From positions 3,818,001 to 3,882,000 of the forward strand of contig OX359202.1 of NCBI GenBank assembly GCA_947172415.1: a stretch of DNA of 64,000 nucleotides, written 5' to 3'. Origin of the DNA: Chondrosia reniformis. Its lineage: Eukaryota > Porifera > Demospongiae > Chondrillida > Chondrillidae. A model generated the notes under the pieces. It was not told the DNA's origin. It worked only from the letters and a program-made list of their open reading frames with translations, and ran no database searches. Shown here piece after piece: positions 51,401 through 63,915 of this stretch (position 1 is its first letter; each line of letters starts with the position of its first letter). Made by a program: the position numbers and the translations under genes.

Positions 51401-52395
51401 TATAAATATTAGTTGTATGTACTAGTTTCTAGTTGTATTTACTAGTTTCAGGTACTAGTTGTATGTACTATGTGGATGCACTATTTATTTGAACTAGTTA
51501 CATTGTTATGTATTAGTTATATATAGTAGGTGTTTGTTCTAGTTATATGTCCAAGTTGTATGCACTAGCTGTATGTACTATTTGTATGTACTGTTAGGAT
51601 GTACTAGTTGTATGTACTAGTTGTATGTACTTGTTGTATGTACTATTGCCTAATTGTATGTACTAGTTGTATGTACAAGCTGTTTGAACTAGTTTTAGGT
51701 TCTACTACAAGTTATACTAGGTACTAAGAATGAACTAGTTCTATGAACTACTTGTTTGTTTGTGTGAACTATTTTTCTCTACTAGTTGTATGTACTATAT
51801 TTATGTACTAATTATAGGTGTATGTACTAGTCATATGTAATAGTTATATGTACTAGTTATATGTACTAGTTGCATGTACTAGTTGCATGTACTAGTTGTA
51901 TTTACTAATAGTATATACTAGTTGTAGGTTCTATTCCTAATTATACCAGGAAATAGGGAGTTACTAGTTACAATGTATGTCCTAGTCGCATGTACTAGTT
52001 ATATGTACTAATTACTAGTTGTGTGAACTAGTTGTACCTACTAATTTTATGTACTAGTTGTATGTACTCTTTGTATGTATATCCTAGTTTTTTGTACTAG
52101 TAAAATGTACTAGTGTTATATATATACTAGTTGTATGGACTAGTTTCTATTTGTGTGTACTAGTTTTATGTACCCGTTCTATGTACTAGTTGTATGTACT
52201 ATTTATAATTACTAGGTATATGTGTATGTACTAGTTGTATGTAGTAGGTGTATGTACTAGTTATATGTCTTAGTTGTATGTACTAGTCGCATGTACTAAT
52301 TATATTTACTAGTTACTAATTTATGAACTAGTTGTACCTACGAATTTTATGTATTACTTGTATATACTAGATGTATGTACTAGTTGTATGTAGAT
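45466..52395 (-). repeat. 13-bp satellite, reversed block R2
   Basis: The longest reversed block, 6.9 kb, reading TGTATGTACTAGT on the plus strand. It carries the same landmark phrases as the forward blocks, inverted, for example CTAGGTACTAGGAATGAAC near 46445, 50995 and (one base changed) 51720. An A-rich 26-bp patch near 50289 (AAAAAAAAATTG twice) is the only non-satellite sequence noticed. No gene is seen. Confidence 0.93.
48531..48675 (-). repeat. 72-bp higher-order repeat, two inverted copies
   Basis: CGATACTATTTGTATGTACC occurs at 48531 and 48603, 72 bp apart, and is the complement of the 72-bp unit at 36930-37215. It shows that the same block exists here in inverted orientation with two rather than four copies. 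Confidence 0.9.
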
Positions 52396-54288
52396 ACCAG
52401 TTTTATACAACTAGTAAATATAAATAGAGCTAGTTCATAAAACTAGTGCATACAACTAGTACATGCAATTAGTACATTAAACTAATACATCCTAATAGTA
52501 CACACAAACAGTACATACAACTAGTACATACAACTAGTACATTCAACTAGAACACACAACTAGTACAAACAACTATGACATATAAATAGTACATACACCT
52601 ACTACATACAACTAGTACATACACATATACCTAGTAATTATAAATAGTACATGCAACTAGTTCACACAACTAGTAACTAGTACATATAACTAGTACATGC
52701 GAATATTACATACAACTAGTACATACAACTAGTACATACAATAACTTCATAAAGCAAGTATATAGCTATCACAAACAACTAGTGCATACATCTTGTACAT
52801 ACAACAGGCTCATTTCTAGTACATACAACTAGTACATACAACTAGTACATCCAACTAGTACCTACAATTAGTAAATACAACTACCACATACAACTTGTAC
52901 AAACAAGTAGCAGCAACAACTAATAAATATAACTAGTATTAGTACATACAAAAAGTAGATACATTTTGCACATACAACCAGAACATACAGCTAGTACATA
53001 CAAATATTACATATACCTAGTACCTAAACATATAAATAGTACATACAACTAGTACAATTACACAGAACGGATATATACTACTAGTACATACAATTAGTAT
53101 CTAGTACATACAACTAGCCCCTCCCTAGTACCTAATATAACTAGGACTTGAACCTACAACTAATACATACAACTAGTACATACAATTAGTACAAAAAACT
53201 AGTTCAAACAAACAAACAAGTAGTATATAGAACGAATTCCTTCTTAGTTCCTAGTATAACTTGTACTAGAACCTACAACTAGTTCAAAAAACTAGTACAT
53301 ACAACTAGGACTGAGCCAAGGATTCACAGAAGATCAAAATAAAGAAAAAAACAAAGACTCCCAGGATCACTGATGAAGGGTGGATATTCCCAGAAACGGC
53401 TGTCTGACCAAGTGGAGAAGAAGATGAAAGAAGGGAAAAGAAGGAAGAAAAGACTCCTGTATCTTCATCTAAAGCTCTCTTTAGGTTTAGTTCCCCTATA
53501 GGCTCTTTTTACAGAATAGGCATATAGAATGTAGGAAAATGGTATCTTAGATTTTTCATACAACTAATACAAAGCTAGTACATACAAATAGTATAAACAT
53601 ACAACTAGTACAAAGAACGTGTAAATACAATTAGGACATACAACTAGTACTTTCAACTAGTACATATAACAAGTACACACACCTACTACATATAACTAAT
53701 ACCTAAACATATAACTAGCATATATGAATAGTACATACACATATATACTGCACACAACTAGAAACTAGTACATACAACTAGTGTATATATACAACTAGTA
53801 CATACAACTAGTACATACAAGTTATAACTAGATCATAAATTTGTAAATATTAAATATAATTATTGCATGCGACTAGTACATACAACTAGTACATACAATT
53901 AGAATCTAGTACATACAACTAGCACCTCCCTAGTACCTAGGACTTGAACCTAAAAGTAGTACATACAACTAGTACATATAATTAGTAGATAAAACTAGTT
54001 CAAACAAAGAAACAAGTAGTATAGAGAACGAGTTCCTTCCTAGTTCCTAGTATTACTTGTACCAGAACCTACAACTAGTTCAAAACATTAGTACATACAA
54101 CTAGTACATACAACTAGGTACATACAACCAGTATCAACATACAACTAGAACACAGAACGTGTACATACAATTAGGACAAACAACTAGTACTTTCAACTAG
54201 TACATATAACAAGTACACACACCTACTACATAAAACTAGAAACTAGTACATACAACTAGTATATATATAAAACTAGTACATTTAACCA
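52396..54288 (+). repeat. 13-bp satellite, forward block F10
   Basis: A forward block between two strand switches, the inverted counterpart of R1 (17091-18779) apart from the retroposon at 53308-53556. No gene is seen. Confidence 0.92.
53308..53556 (+). mobile_element. 249-bp retroposon of unknown class (copy 3)
   Basis: Flanked by a perfect 10-bp target duplication, CATACAACTA, at 53298-53307 and 53557-53566, so its limits are exact. It begins GGACTGAGCCAAGG and ends ATCTTAGATTTTT. CTGATGA, GGG, CCC and GAAAC at 53370-53397 give a hammerhead-like half core with a three-base stem, which is weak. The rest matches copy 2 with scattered changes, including an indel in the GGAA tract. Confidence 0.9.
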
Positions 54289-55288
54289 GTATATGTACTA
54301 TTAATAATTATTAGGTATATGTTTATTTACTAGTTATATGTAGTTGGTGTATGTACTAGATATATATCCTAGTTTTTGTTTCTAGTTGTATGCACTAGTT
54401 GAATGTACTAACTGTGAAAACTAGTTGTATGAACTAGTTGTATGAATATACTAGTTGCATGTACTAGTTCCATGTAAATGTTTACGTTCTAGTTCAATGT
54501 ACTAGTTGTATGTACTCGTTACTAGTTCTTAGTAGTATTTGTATGTACTAGTTATATGTACTAATTTTATCTACTAATTGTATGTACAAGTTGCATGTAC
54601 TAGTTGCATGGAAATGTTGTGCGTTCTAGTTCAATGTACTAGTTGTATGTACTCATTACTAGTTGTTAGTAGTAGTTGTATGTACTAGTTTTATGTACTA
54701 GTTCCAGTTAAATGTACAAGTTTTAGGTACTAGTTGTATTTATTAGTTGCAAGTACGATTCGCATGTCCTATTTCTATGTACCAGTTGTATGTACTAGTT
54801 AATAGTTGCATTGTCTAGTTGTATGTACTAGTTGAATGTACTATTTGTATATACTAATTCAATGTACAAATTGTATATACTAGGTGTATGTAGTAGTTTT
54901 ATGTTCTAATTTTTTGATCGAGTTCTATGTACTAATTGTATGTACTAGTTATATACTAGTTATATGAATTAGTTTTAAGTTCTAGTTCTGGGAACCAGTT
55001 GTATGTACTAGTTTTATATGAAACTTTTATGTACTATTTGTAAGTACTAGTCGTATGAACTAGTAATATTAACTAGCTGTATGTACTATTTGTGTGTACT
55101 ACTTGTATGCACTAGTTGTATGTACTAGTTGTACTCAATACAATTTGTATGTACTAGTCCAATGTAGTAGTCATTTGTACTAGTTTAATGTATAAGTAGT
55201 GGGTAATTGTTGTATGTACTAGTTATATGTACTAGTTGTATGTACTATTTGTATGTACCAGTTGTATGTACTAGATGTTTTAACTAGT
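54289..55288 (-). repeat. 13-bp satellite, reversed block R3
   Basis: A 1.0-kb reversed block. The first 190 bp mirror 16905-17090. A local near-duplicate appears at 54479-54540 and 54600-54665 (TTCTAGTTCAATGTACTAG in both). The block ends at about 55288 with AACTAGTTTTGTACATGC. No gene is seen. Confidence 0.9.
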
Positions 55289-58200
55289 TTTGTACATGCA
55301 AGTAGTACATATACCTAGTACATTCACATATATTTAGTATAAATATATAGTACCTACAGCTAGTACATATAACTAGTACAAACAACTGGTACACACACCC
55401 AGTACATACAAATGTAACGACTACATATAAGTATTACATACAACTAGTACATATAAACAGTTCATGCAACTAGTACATACAACAATTACACAAAACTGGT
55501 ATATACAACTAGTACATATAACTAGTACACATAACTAATACATACAACTAGTGTCTAGTATATACAACTAGTTCCTCCCTAGTACTTAGTATAATTAGGA
55601 TTAGAACCTACAACTAGGATATACTACTAGTACATACAACTAGTACATGAAACTAGTATATATAACTAGTATATACAACAGTTACACACTACTTATACAT
55701 TCAACTAGTACAAATAACTACTACATTCAACTAGTACATACAAATAGTATTTAGTACATACAACTAGTACATACCACTAGTGCTTACAATTAGTACACAC
55801 AAATAGTCAATAAAGCTAGTAAATATAACTAGTATACACTACTAGTACATAAAACTAGAACTATAACTGCTACATATACCTAGTACATATAAATAGTTCA
55901 TGCAACTAGTTCATAAAACTAGTTCATACAACTAGTACATGCAACAAGTATTTAGTACATACAACTAGAACCTACCTAGTACATAGTATAAATAGTACAA
56001 GAATCAACAACTGGAACATGCACATAGTACATACAACTAGTACTTAAACCTAGTGCACACAACTAGTGCATACAACTAGACTATACAACTATTAACTAGT
56101 ACATACAACTAGTTCAAGCAAATGGGACATACAAATCGTACTTGCAACTAATATATACAACTAGTACCTACAACTAGTACATATAACAGGAACTAGAACA
56201 TAAAACTAGAACATACAACTACTATTAACAACTATTAACGAGTACATACAACTAGTATATTGAACTAGAACGCACAACACGTATATGCAGGTAGTTCATG
56301 CAACTTGTACATACAATTTATTGATAAAATTAGTACATTGAACTAGTACATACACATTGGAATGAAAACATACAACTATTACATTGAACTATTACACGCA
56401 ACTTGTACATAAAACTAGTAAATAGTACAATCAGCTAGGACATACAACTGGTATATACAACTAGGTCATATAACTGGTATATACAACTAGGTCATATAAT
56501 TACTTTATATAACAACTACATACAAGTAGTTTCTAGTACATATAACTATAAAGAACCTACCTAGTACCTAGTTTAACCAATACTAGAACCTACAACTAGT
56601 ACATACAACAAGTGCATACAATTAGTACACCCAAAAAGCACATCAAGCTAGTAATTATAACTAGTACATACTACTAGTATATATAACTGGTACATATAAC
56701 TGGTACATATAACTAGTACATATAAACAGTACATAGAACTAGTTCATAAAACTAGTTCATACAACTAGCACATACAACAAGTATCTAGTACATACAAATA
56801 GAACCTTCCTAGTACATAGTATAACTAGCACAAGGATCAACAACTGGTACATACACATAGTACATACAACTAGTACTAACAACTAGTACATACAACTAGA
56901 AACTAGTAAATACTCCTAGTTCATAGAACGAGTACAAAATACTATATAGAACATACAGCTTGAATACATAGCTAATATTAACAATTAGAATATACATACA
57001 ACTATAACGTACAACTGGGACATAACTAGTACATAGAAATAGTACATACAACTAGTACATACCAAATAGTACAAACACCTAGCCCATTCGATTAGTACAT
57101 ACAACTAGTACATTCAACTAGTCCATATAACAAGGACAAACAACTAGGAAATATAACTAGTACATACATCTACTACAAATAACTAGTAAATACACATATA
57201 CCTAGTAATTATGAATAGTACATAAAACTAGTACATACTATTTACAATTAGGTCGTACAACTAGTTCACACAACTATTAACTAGTACATATAACCAGTAC
57301 ATGCAACTAGTACATACAACTAGTACATACAACTAGTTCATAAAACTAGTTCATACAACTAGTTCATACAACTAGTACATACAACTAGTTCATACAACTA
57401 GTATTTACAATTAGTACGTACAACTAGTTCATACAACTAGTAACTAGTTCATATAACTAGTACATTCAACTAGTACATACAACTAGGACAAACAACTAGG
57501 ATATATAACACTACATACACCAACTACATATAACTAGTAAATACACATATACCTTATAATTATAAATAATACATACAACTAGTACATACAGTTAGTCATA
57601 CAACTAGTATATACAACTAGTTCACAAACATATAACCACTACATTCATATAACTGGAACGTTTATATTGTACATGCACATAGCACATATATGTAAACAGT
57701 AGATAAAATAGTACACACATCTGCTACACTTAACTAGTACCTACAATTTGTAAATATAATTAGAACTAGTTCATAAAACTAGTGCATACACCTAGAACAT
57801 GCAATTAGTACATACCACTAGTACATCATAACAGTTCACACAAATAGTATATACAACTAGTACATACAACTAGAACATACAACTAGTACAAACAACTAGG
57901 ATATATAACTAGTACATACACCTACTACATATATCTAGTACATACACCTACTACATATATCTAGTACATACACCTACTACATATATCTAGTACATACACG
58001 TATACCTAGTAAATGTAAATAGTACATACAATTAGTACATACAGCTAGCGCATACAACTAGTACATATAACTAGCACCTAGAACTAGTAAATATAACTAG
58101 TATTAGTACATACAACTAGTAGATAGAATTAGCACATACAACCAGCACATACAGCTAGTACGTACAAGTAGTACATATACCTAGTACATAAACATATAAA

Positions 58201-59527
58201 TAGTACATACAACTAGTACAATTACATACAACTGGTACATACAACTAGTACATACAATTAGTACATACAACTAGTATATACAATTAGTGCAAAAAACTAG
58301 TTCAAACAAACAAACAAGTAGTATATAGAACAAATTCCTTCCTAGTTTCTAGTATAACTTCTACAACTAGTTCAAAAACTAGTACATACAATTAGTCACT
58401 AGTTCATACAACTAATACATACAACTAGGACATATAAATACTAACTACTATAAACAGCTAGAACATTCAACTAGTATATACAACTACTACATAAAGAGGA
58501 AACTAGTACATACAACTAGTACATAGCTACTACATACAACTAGTATATACCTACAACTAGTGCATACAACTAACACATACAATTAGTACATACAACTACT
58601 ACATCAAACTACTACATACAACTATTACCTACAACTAGTTAATATTACTAGGACTAGTACATAGAACTAGTACATACATCTAATACGTTAAAATAGTACT
58701 AACAACTAGTACATACAACTAATGCCTACTTAGTACCTAATATAACTAGTACTAGAATCTACAACTAGTACATACAGCTAGCGGATACACGTAGTACAGG
58801 CAACTTGTACATACAACTGTTACATACAACTACTACATATAACCAGTACAAACACATATAGCTGGTATTTAAAAATACTACGTACACCTAGTACAAAAAC
58901 AAGTACATACAAAACGTACATACAACTAGTACATACAAGTAGGACATATAACTAGTACATACACCTACTACATATAACTGGTACATACACGTATAGCTAG
59001 TTAATGTAAATAGTACATACAACTAGTACATAAAGCTACCGCATACAAATAGTACATATAACTAGTAAACACACATATAAATAGTTCATACAAATAGTAA
59101 ATACAACTAGTACATACAACTCATACGTGCACTAGTACATACAACTCGTATCTAGTATATACAACTAGAACCTACAACTAGTACAGGGCTAGTATATACA
59201 ACTAGTATATACATACAACTAGTACATACAACTAGTACATATAAATAGTACATACAACTAGTGTCTAGTATATACAACTACTGGTATACTGGTATAATTC
59301 GGACTAGCACCTACAATTAGCATATACTACTAGTACATGCGATTAGTACTTGCAACTAGTACATATAACTAGTACATATAACTATTACATTTGACTAGAA
59401 CCTACACATATAATTAGTACATAAATATAGTACATAAAACTAGTACAGAAAACTAGTTCACACAAACGAACCAGTAGTTCTTAGAACTAGTTCATTCCTA
59501 GTACCTAGTAAAACTTTTACAGAACTT
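55289..59527 (+). repeat. 13-bp satellite, forward block F11
   Basis: A forward block of 4.2 kb that follows block F1 in order, with gaps: about 56.06-58.07 kb matches 5.08-7.00 kb, about 58.07-58.93 matches 8.35-9.27, and about 58.95-59.50 matches 10.70-11.28. It also has three copies of a 26-bp dimer (57911-57988). No gene is seen. Confidence 0.9.
57911..57988 (+). repeat. 26-bp dimer repeat, three perfect copies
   Basis: The unit AGTACATACACCTACTAC plus ATATATCT starts at 57911, 57937 and 57963. It equals two 13-mers and is identical in all three copies, so it is recent. The related stretch near 6900 has it once. Confidence 0.93.
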
Positions 59528-62500
59528 AAGCTGTTTTAGCTGGTTGTATGTACTAATTCTATGTACTAGTTGTATGTACTAGTTATATGTAGGAGATATG
59601 AACCAGTTGTATGAACAAGATGTATGCACTAGTACTTTGTACTAGCTGTATACTAGTTTTAGGAACTAGTTGTATGTACTATGTGTATGGACTAGTTGTA
59701 TGTTCTAGTCACATGCACTAGTTATATGTACTAGTTACTAGTTGTATGAACTAGTTGTAACTATTAAATTTATGTACTAGTTGTATGTACTAGTTAATAG
59801 TTGTATAGTCTAGTTGGATGTATTAGTTGTATGCACTAGTTGTAAGTACTAGTTGTATGTACTATGTGTATGTTCCAGTTGTTGATTTTGTACTATTTAT
59901 ACTATGTACTAGGTAGGTTCTAGTTGTATGTACTAGATACTTGTTGCATGTACTAGTTGTATGAACTAGTTTCATGAACTAGTTGGGTGTACTCTTTATA
60001 AGTACTAGGTTTATGTACCAGTTATATGTACTAGTTTTATGTACTAGTAGTATGTACAAGTTATATTTACTAGCTGTATGTTCTATTTGTGTGTACTAAT
60101 TGTATGCACTAGTTGTATGTACCAGTTGTATGTACTAAATACTATTTGTATGTACTAGTTGAATGTAGTAGTTATTTGTACTAGTTGGATGTATAAGTAG
60201 TGTGTAACTTTGTATGTACTAGTTATATATACTAGTTGTATGTACTTTTTGTATGTTCTAGTTGTATGTACTAGTTATATGTACTAGATGTTTGAACTAG
60301 TTTTAGGTTCTAGTACAAGTTATACTAGGTACTAGGAATGAACTAGTTCTATGAACTACTTGTTTGTTTGTGTGAACTAGTTTTCTGAACTAGTTGTATG
60401 TACTATATTTATGTGCTAATTATATGTGTATGTACTAGTCATATGTAATAGTTATATGTACTAGTTTTATGTACTAGTTTCATGTACTAGTTGTATGTAC
60501 TAGTAGTATATACTAGTTGTAGGTTCTAGTCCTAATTATACTAGGTACTAGGGAGGAACTAATTGTATATACTAGACACTAGTTGTATGTACTAGTTATG
60601 TGTACTAGTTGTATTTATCAGTTTTGTATAATTGTTGTATGTACTAGTTGTATTTACTGTTTATATGTACTAGTTGTATGTACTAGTTGTATGTACTATT
60701 TATATATACTTGTTACAATTGTATGTAATGGGTGTATGTGCTAGTTGTTTGTTCTAGTTATATAAACTAGTTGTATGAACTATTAATATATATTTTATAT
60801 ATGTGTATGTACTAGGCATATGTACTACTTGTATGTACAAGCTGTATTAGCTGATTGTAAATACTAATTTTATGTACTAGTTATATGTACTAGTTATATA
60901 TAGTAGATATGAACCATGTACAAGATGTATGCACTAGTTCCTTGTACTAGCTATATACTAGTTTTATGAACTAGTTGTATGTACTATGTGTATGCACTAT
61001 TTATTTGAACTAGTTATATTTTATGTATTAGTTATATGTAATAGTTGAAAGTACTAGTTGTATGTACTAGCTGTAGGTACTAGAACTAGCTATATTTACT
61101 AGTTTTAGGTACTAGTTGTATGTATTCGTTGTATGTAGTAGTTGCATATGCTAATTGTAAGTACAAGTTCTGTGTACTATATAGTTGTATGTATATACTA
61201 GTTGTATGTACCAGTTGTACGTACTAGTTGTATGTACTAGTTGTATTTACTATTTGTATGTTCTATTTATATGTGTGTGTACTAATTATATTTACTTGTT
61301 GTAGCGCTAGCTGTATGTACTATTTGTATGTACTATTTACATTTACTACGTATACGTGTATGTACTAGTTATATGTAGTAGGTTTATGTACTAGTTATAT
61401 GTCCTAGTTGTATGTACTAGTTGCATGCACTAGTTGTATGTTCCAGTTGTATGTACTAGTCACATGTAAGAATTATATTTACTAGTTACTAATTTTATAA
61501 ACTAGTTGTACCTACGAATCTTATGTACTACTTGTATGTACAAGTTGTATGTATATACCAGTTGTATGTACTAGTTAAATGTACTAGTTTTATATATATA
61601 CTAATTGTATGTACTAGCTTCTAGTTGTATGTACTATGTGTAGGTACTATTCATATATACCAGTTATATGTTTATGTATTAGTTAAATGTAGTAGGTGTG
61701 TGTACTTTTTATATGTAGTAGGTGTTTGTACTTGTTATATGTACTAATTGAAAGTACTAGTTGTATGTGCTAATTGTATGTACACGTTCTGTGTTCTAGT
61801 TGTATGTTGATACTAGTTGTATGTACTAGCTTTTTACTAGTTGTATGTACTAGTCGTTTGACCTAGTTGTAGCTTCTGGTACAAATTATACTAGGAACTA
61901 GGAAGGAACTTGTTCTCTATACTACATGTGTTGTTTGTTTGAACCAGTTTTATGAACTAATTGTATGTACTAATTGTATGTACTAGTTGTAGGTTAAAAG
62001 CCTAGTTATATTAGAGACTAGGGAGGTACTAGTTGTATGTACTAGATACTAATTGTATATACTATTTGTATGTACCAATTGTATGTAATTGTATTAGTTG
62101 TTTGTACTATTTATATGTAGTATTTATATGTTTATGTACTAGGTATATATACTACTTGTTTGTGCTAGCTGTATGTGCTGGTTGTATGTACTAATTGTAT
62201 GTACTTGTTGTATGTACTAATAGCAGGTATATTTCCTAGTTGTAGGTGCTAGTTGTATGTACAAGTTGTGTGTGGTAGTTGTATGTACTAATTGTATGGA
62301 CTAGTTGGATGTACTAGTTGTATGTACTAGTTGTATGTACTAAATATGAACCAGTTGTATGCACAAGATGTATGCACTAGTTCTTTGTACTAGCTATATA
62401 CTAGTTTTATGAAGTAGTTGTATCTACTTGTTGTATATACTAATTGTATGTCATAGTCGCATGTTCTAGTTGTATGTACTAGTTACTAGTTGTGTGAACT

Positions 62501-63914
62501 ATTTGTATGTACTAATTGTATGTACTAGTTGTATGTACTAGTTGTATGTACACACCAGTTGTATGTACTAGTTAAATGTACTAGTGTTATATATATTAGT
62601 TGTATGGACTAGTTTCTAGTTGTATGTACTAGTTTTATGTACCCGTTCAATGTACTAGTTGTATGTACTATTTATAATTACTAGGTATATGTGTATGTAC
62701 TAGTTGTATGTAGTAGGTGTATGTACTAGTTATATGTCCTAGTTGTTTGTACTAGGTGTTGTATGTACTAGTTGTATATACTAGTTGTATGTTCTATTTG
62801 TGTGTATTGTTACGATGTACTAGTTGTATGTACTTATTGCATGTACTAGTTGTATGCACTAGTTTTATGAACTAGTTCTATATATATTTACTAGTTGTTA
62901 TATGTTTGTGAACTAGTTATATATACTAGTTGTATGCACTAGCTGGATGTACTAGTTGTGTGTACTATTTATAATTACAAGGTATATGTGTATTTACTAG
63001 TTATATGTAGTTGGTGTATGTACTAGTTATCTATCCTTGTTGTTTGTCCTAGTTGTATCTAGTAGTTTAATGTACTAGTTATATGTACTCGTTAATAGTT
63101 GTATGAACTAGTTGTACGTTCTAATTGTCAATACTAGTTGTATGAACTAGTTGTAAGTACTAGTTTTATGAACTAGTTATATTTACCAGTCGTATGTCCT
63201 AGTTGCATGTACTGGTTATATGTAGTAGTTAATAGTTGTGTGAACTAGTTGTACAACCTAATTGTAAATACTAGTTGTACAAATTAGTTAAATGTACTAG
63301 TTTTATGTGTATATTAGTTGCATGTACTAGTTTTATGAACTAGTTATATATACTATATGGATGCTCTATTCATATGTACTAGTTATATATTTATGTACTG
63401 ATTATATGTTGTAGGTGTGTACTAGTTATAGATCCTAGTTTTATGTACTACTTCTATGTACTAGTAGTTGTATGAACCACTTGTGTGTACTCTGTTAATG
63501 TACTATATATATGTGCTAGTTATATTTTTAGGTATTAGTTATATGTGGTAGATGTGTGTACCAGTTAAATGTACAAGTTGCAAGTACTAGTTGTACGTAC
63601 TAGTTGTATGGACTAGTAATAGTTATATTTACTAGTTGTAGACACTATTTGTATGTACTTGTTGTATGTACTAATTGTATGTCCTAGGTGTGTGTACTAA
63701 ATGGTATGTATTAGTTGTATGTACTATTTGTATGTACTAGTTATATGTGATAATTTTATCTACTAATTGTTTGTACAAGTTGCATGTACTAGTTGCATGA
63801 ACATGTCGTGCATACTACTTCAATGTACTAGTTGTGTGTACTCGTTACTAGTTGTTAGTAGTAAGTGTAGGTACTAGTTTTCTGAACTAGTTTCAGTTAT
63901 ATGTACTAGTTGTA
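59528..63914 (-). repeat. 13-bp satellite, reversed block R4
   Basis: A reversed block of 4.4 kb up to the second R4-like LINE copy. Its start (TTTTAGCTGGTTGTATG) and following 150 bp resemble 46.97-47.12 kb in the same orientation. No gene is seen. Confidence 0.92.
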
Positions 63915-63915
63915 G

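Noticed and set aside
2529-63914. Telomeric repeat array
   Set aside because: The unit is not TTAGGG-like, has no G-rich strand and occurs in both orientations within the window.
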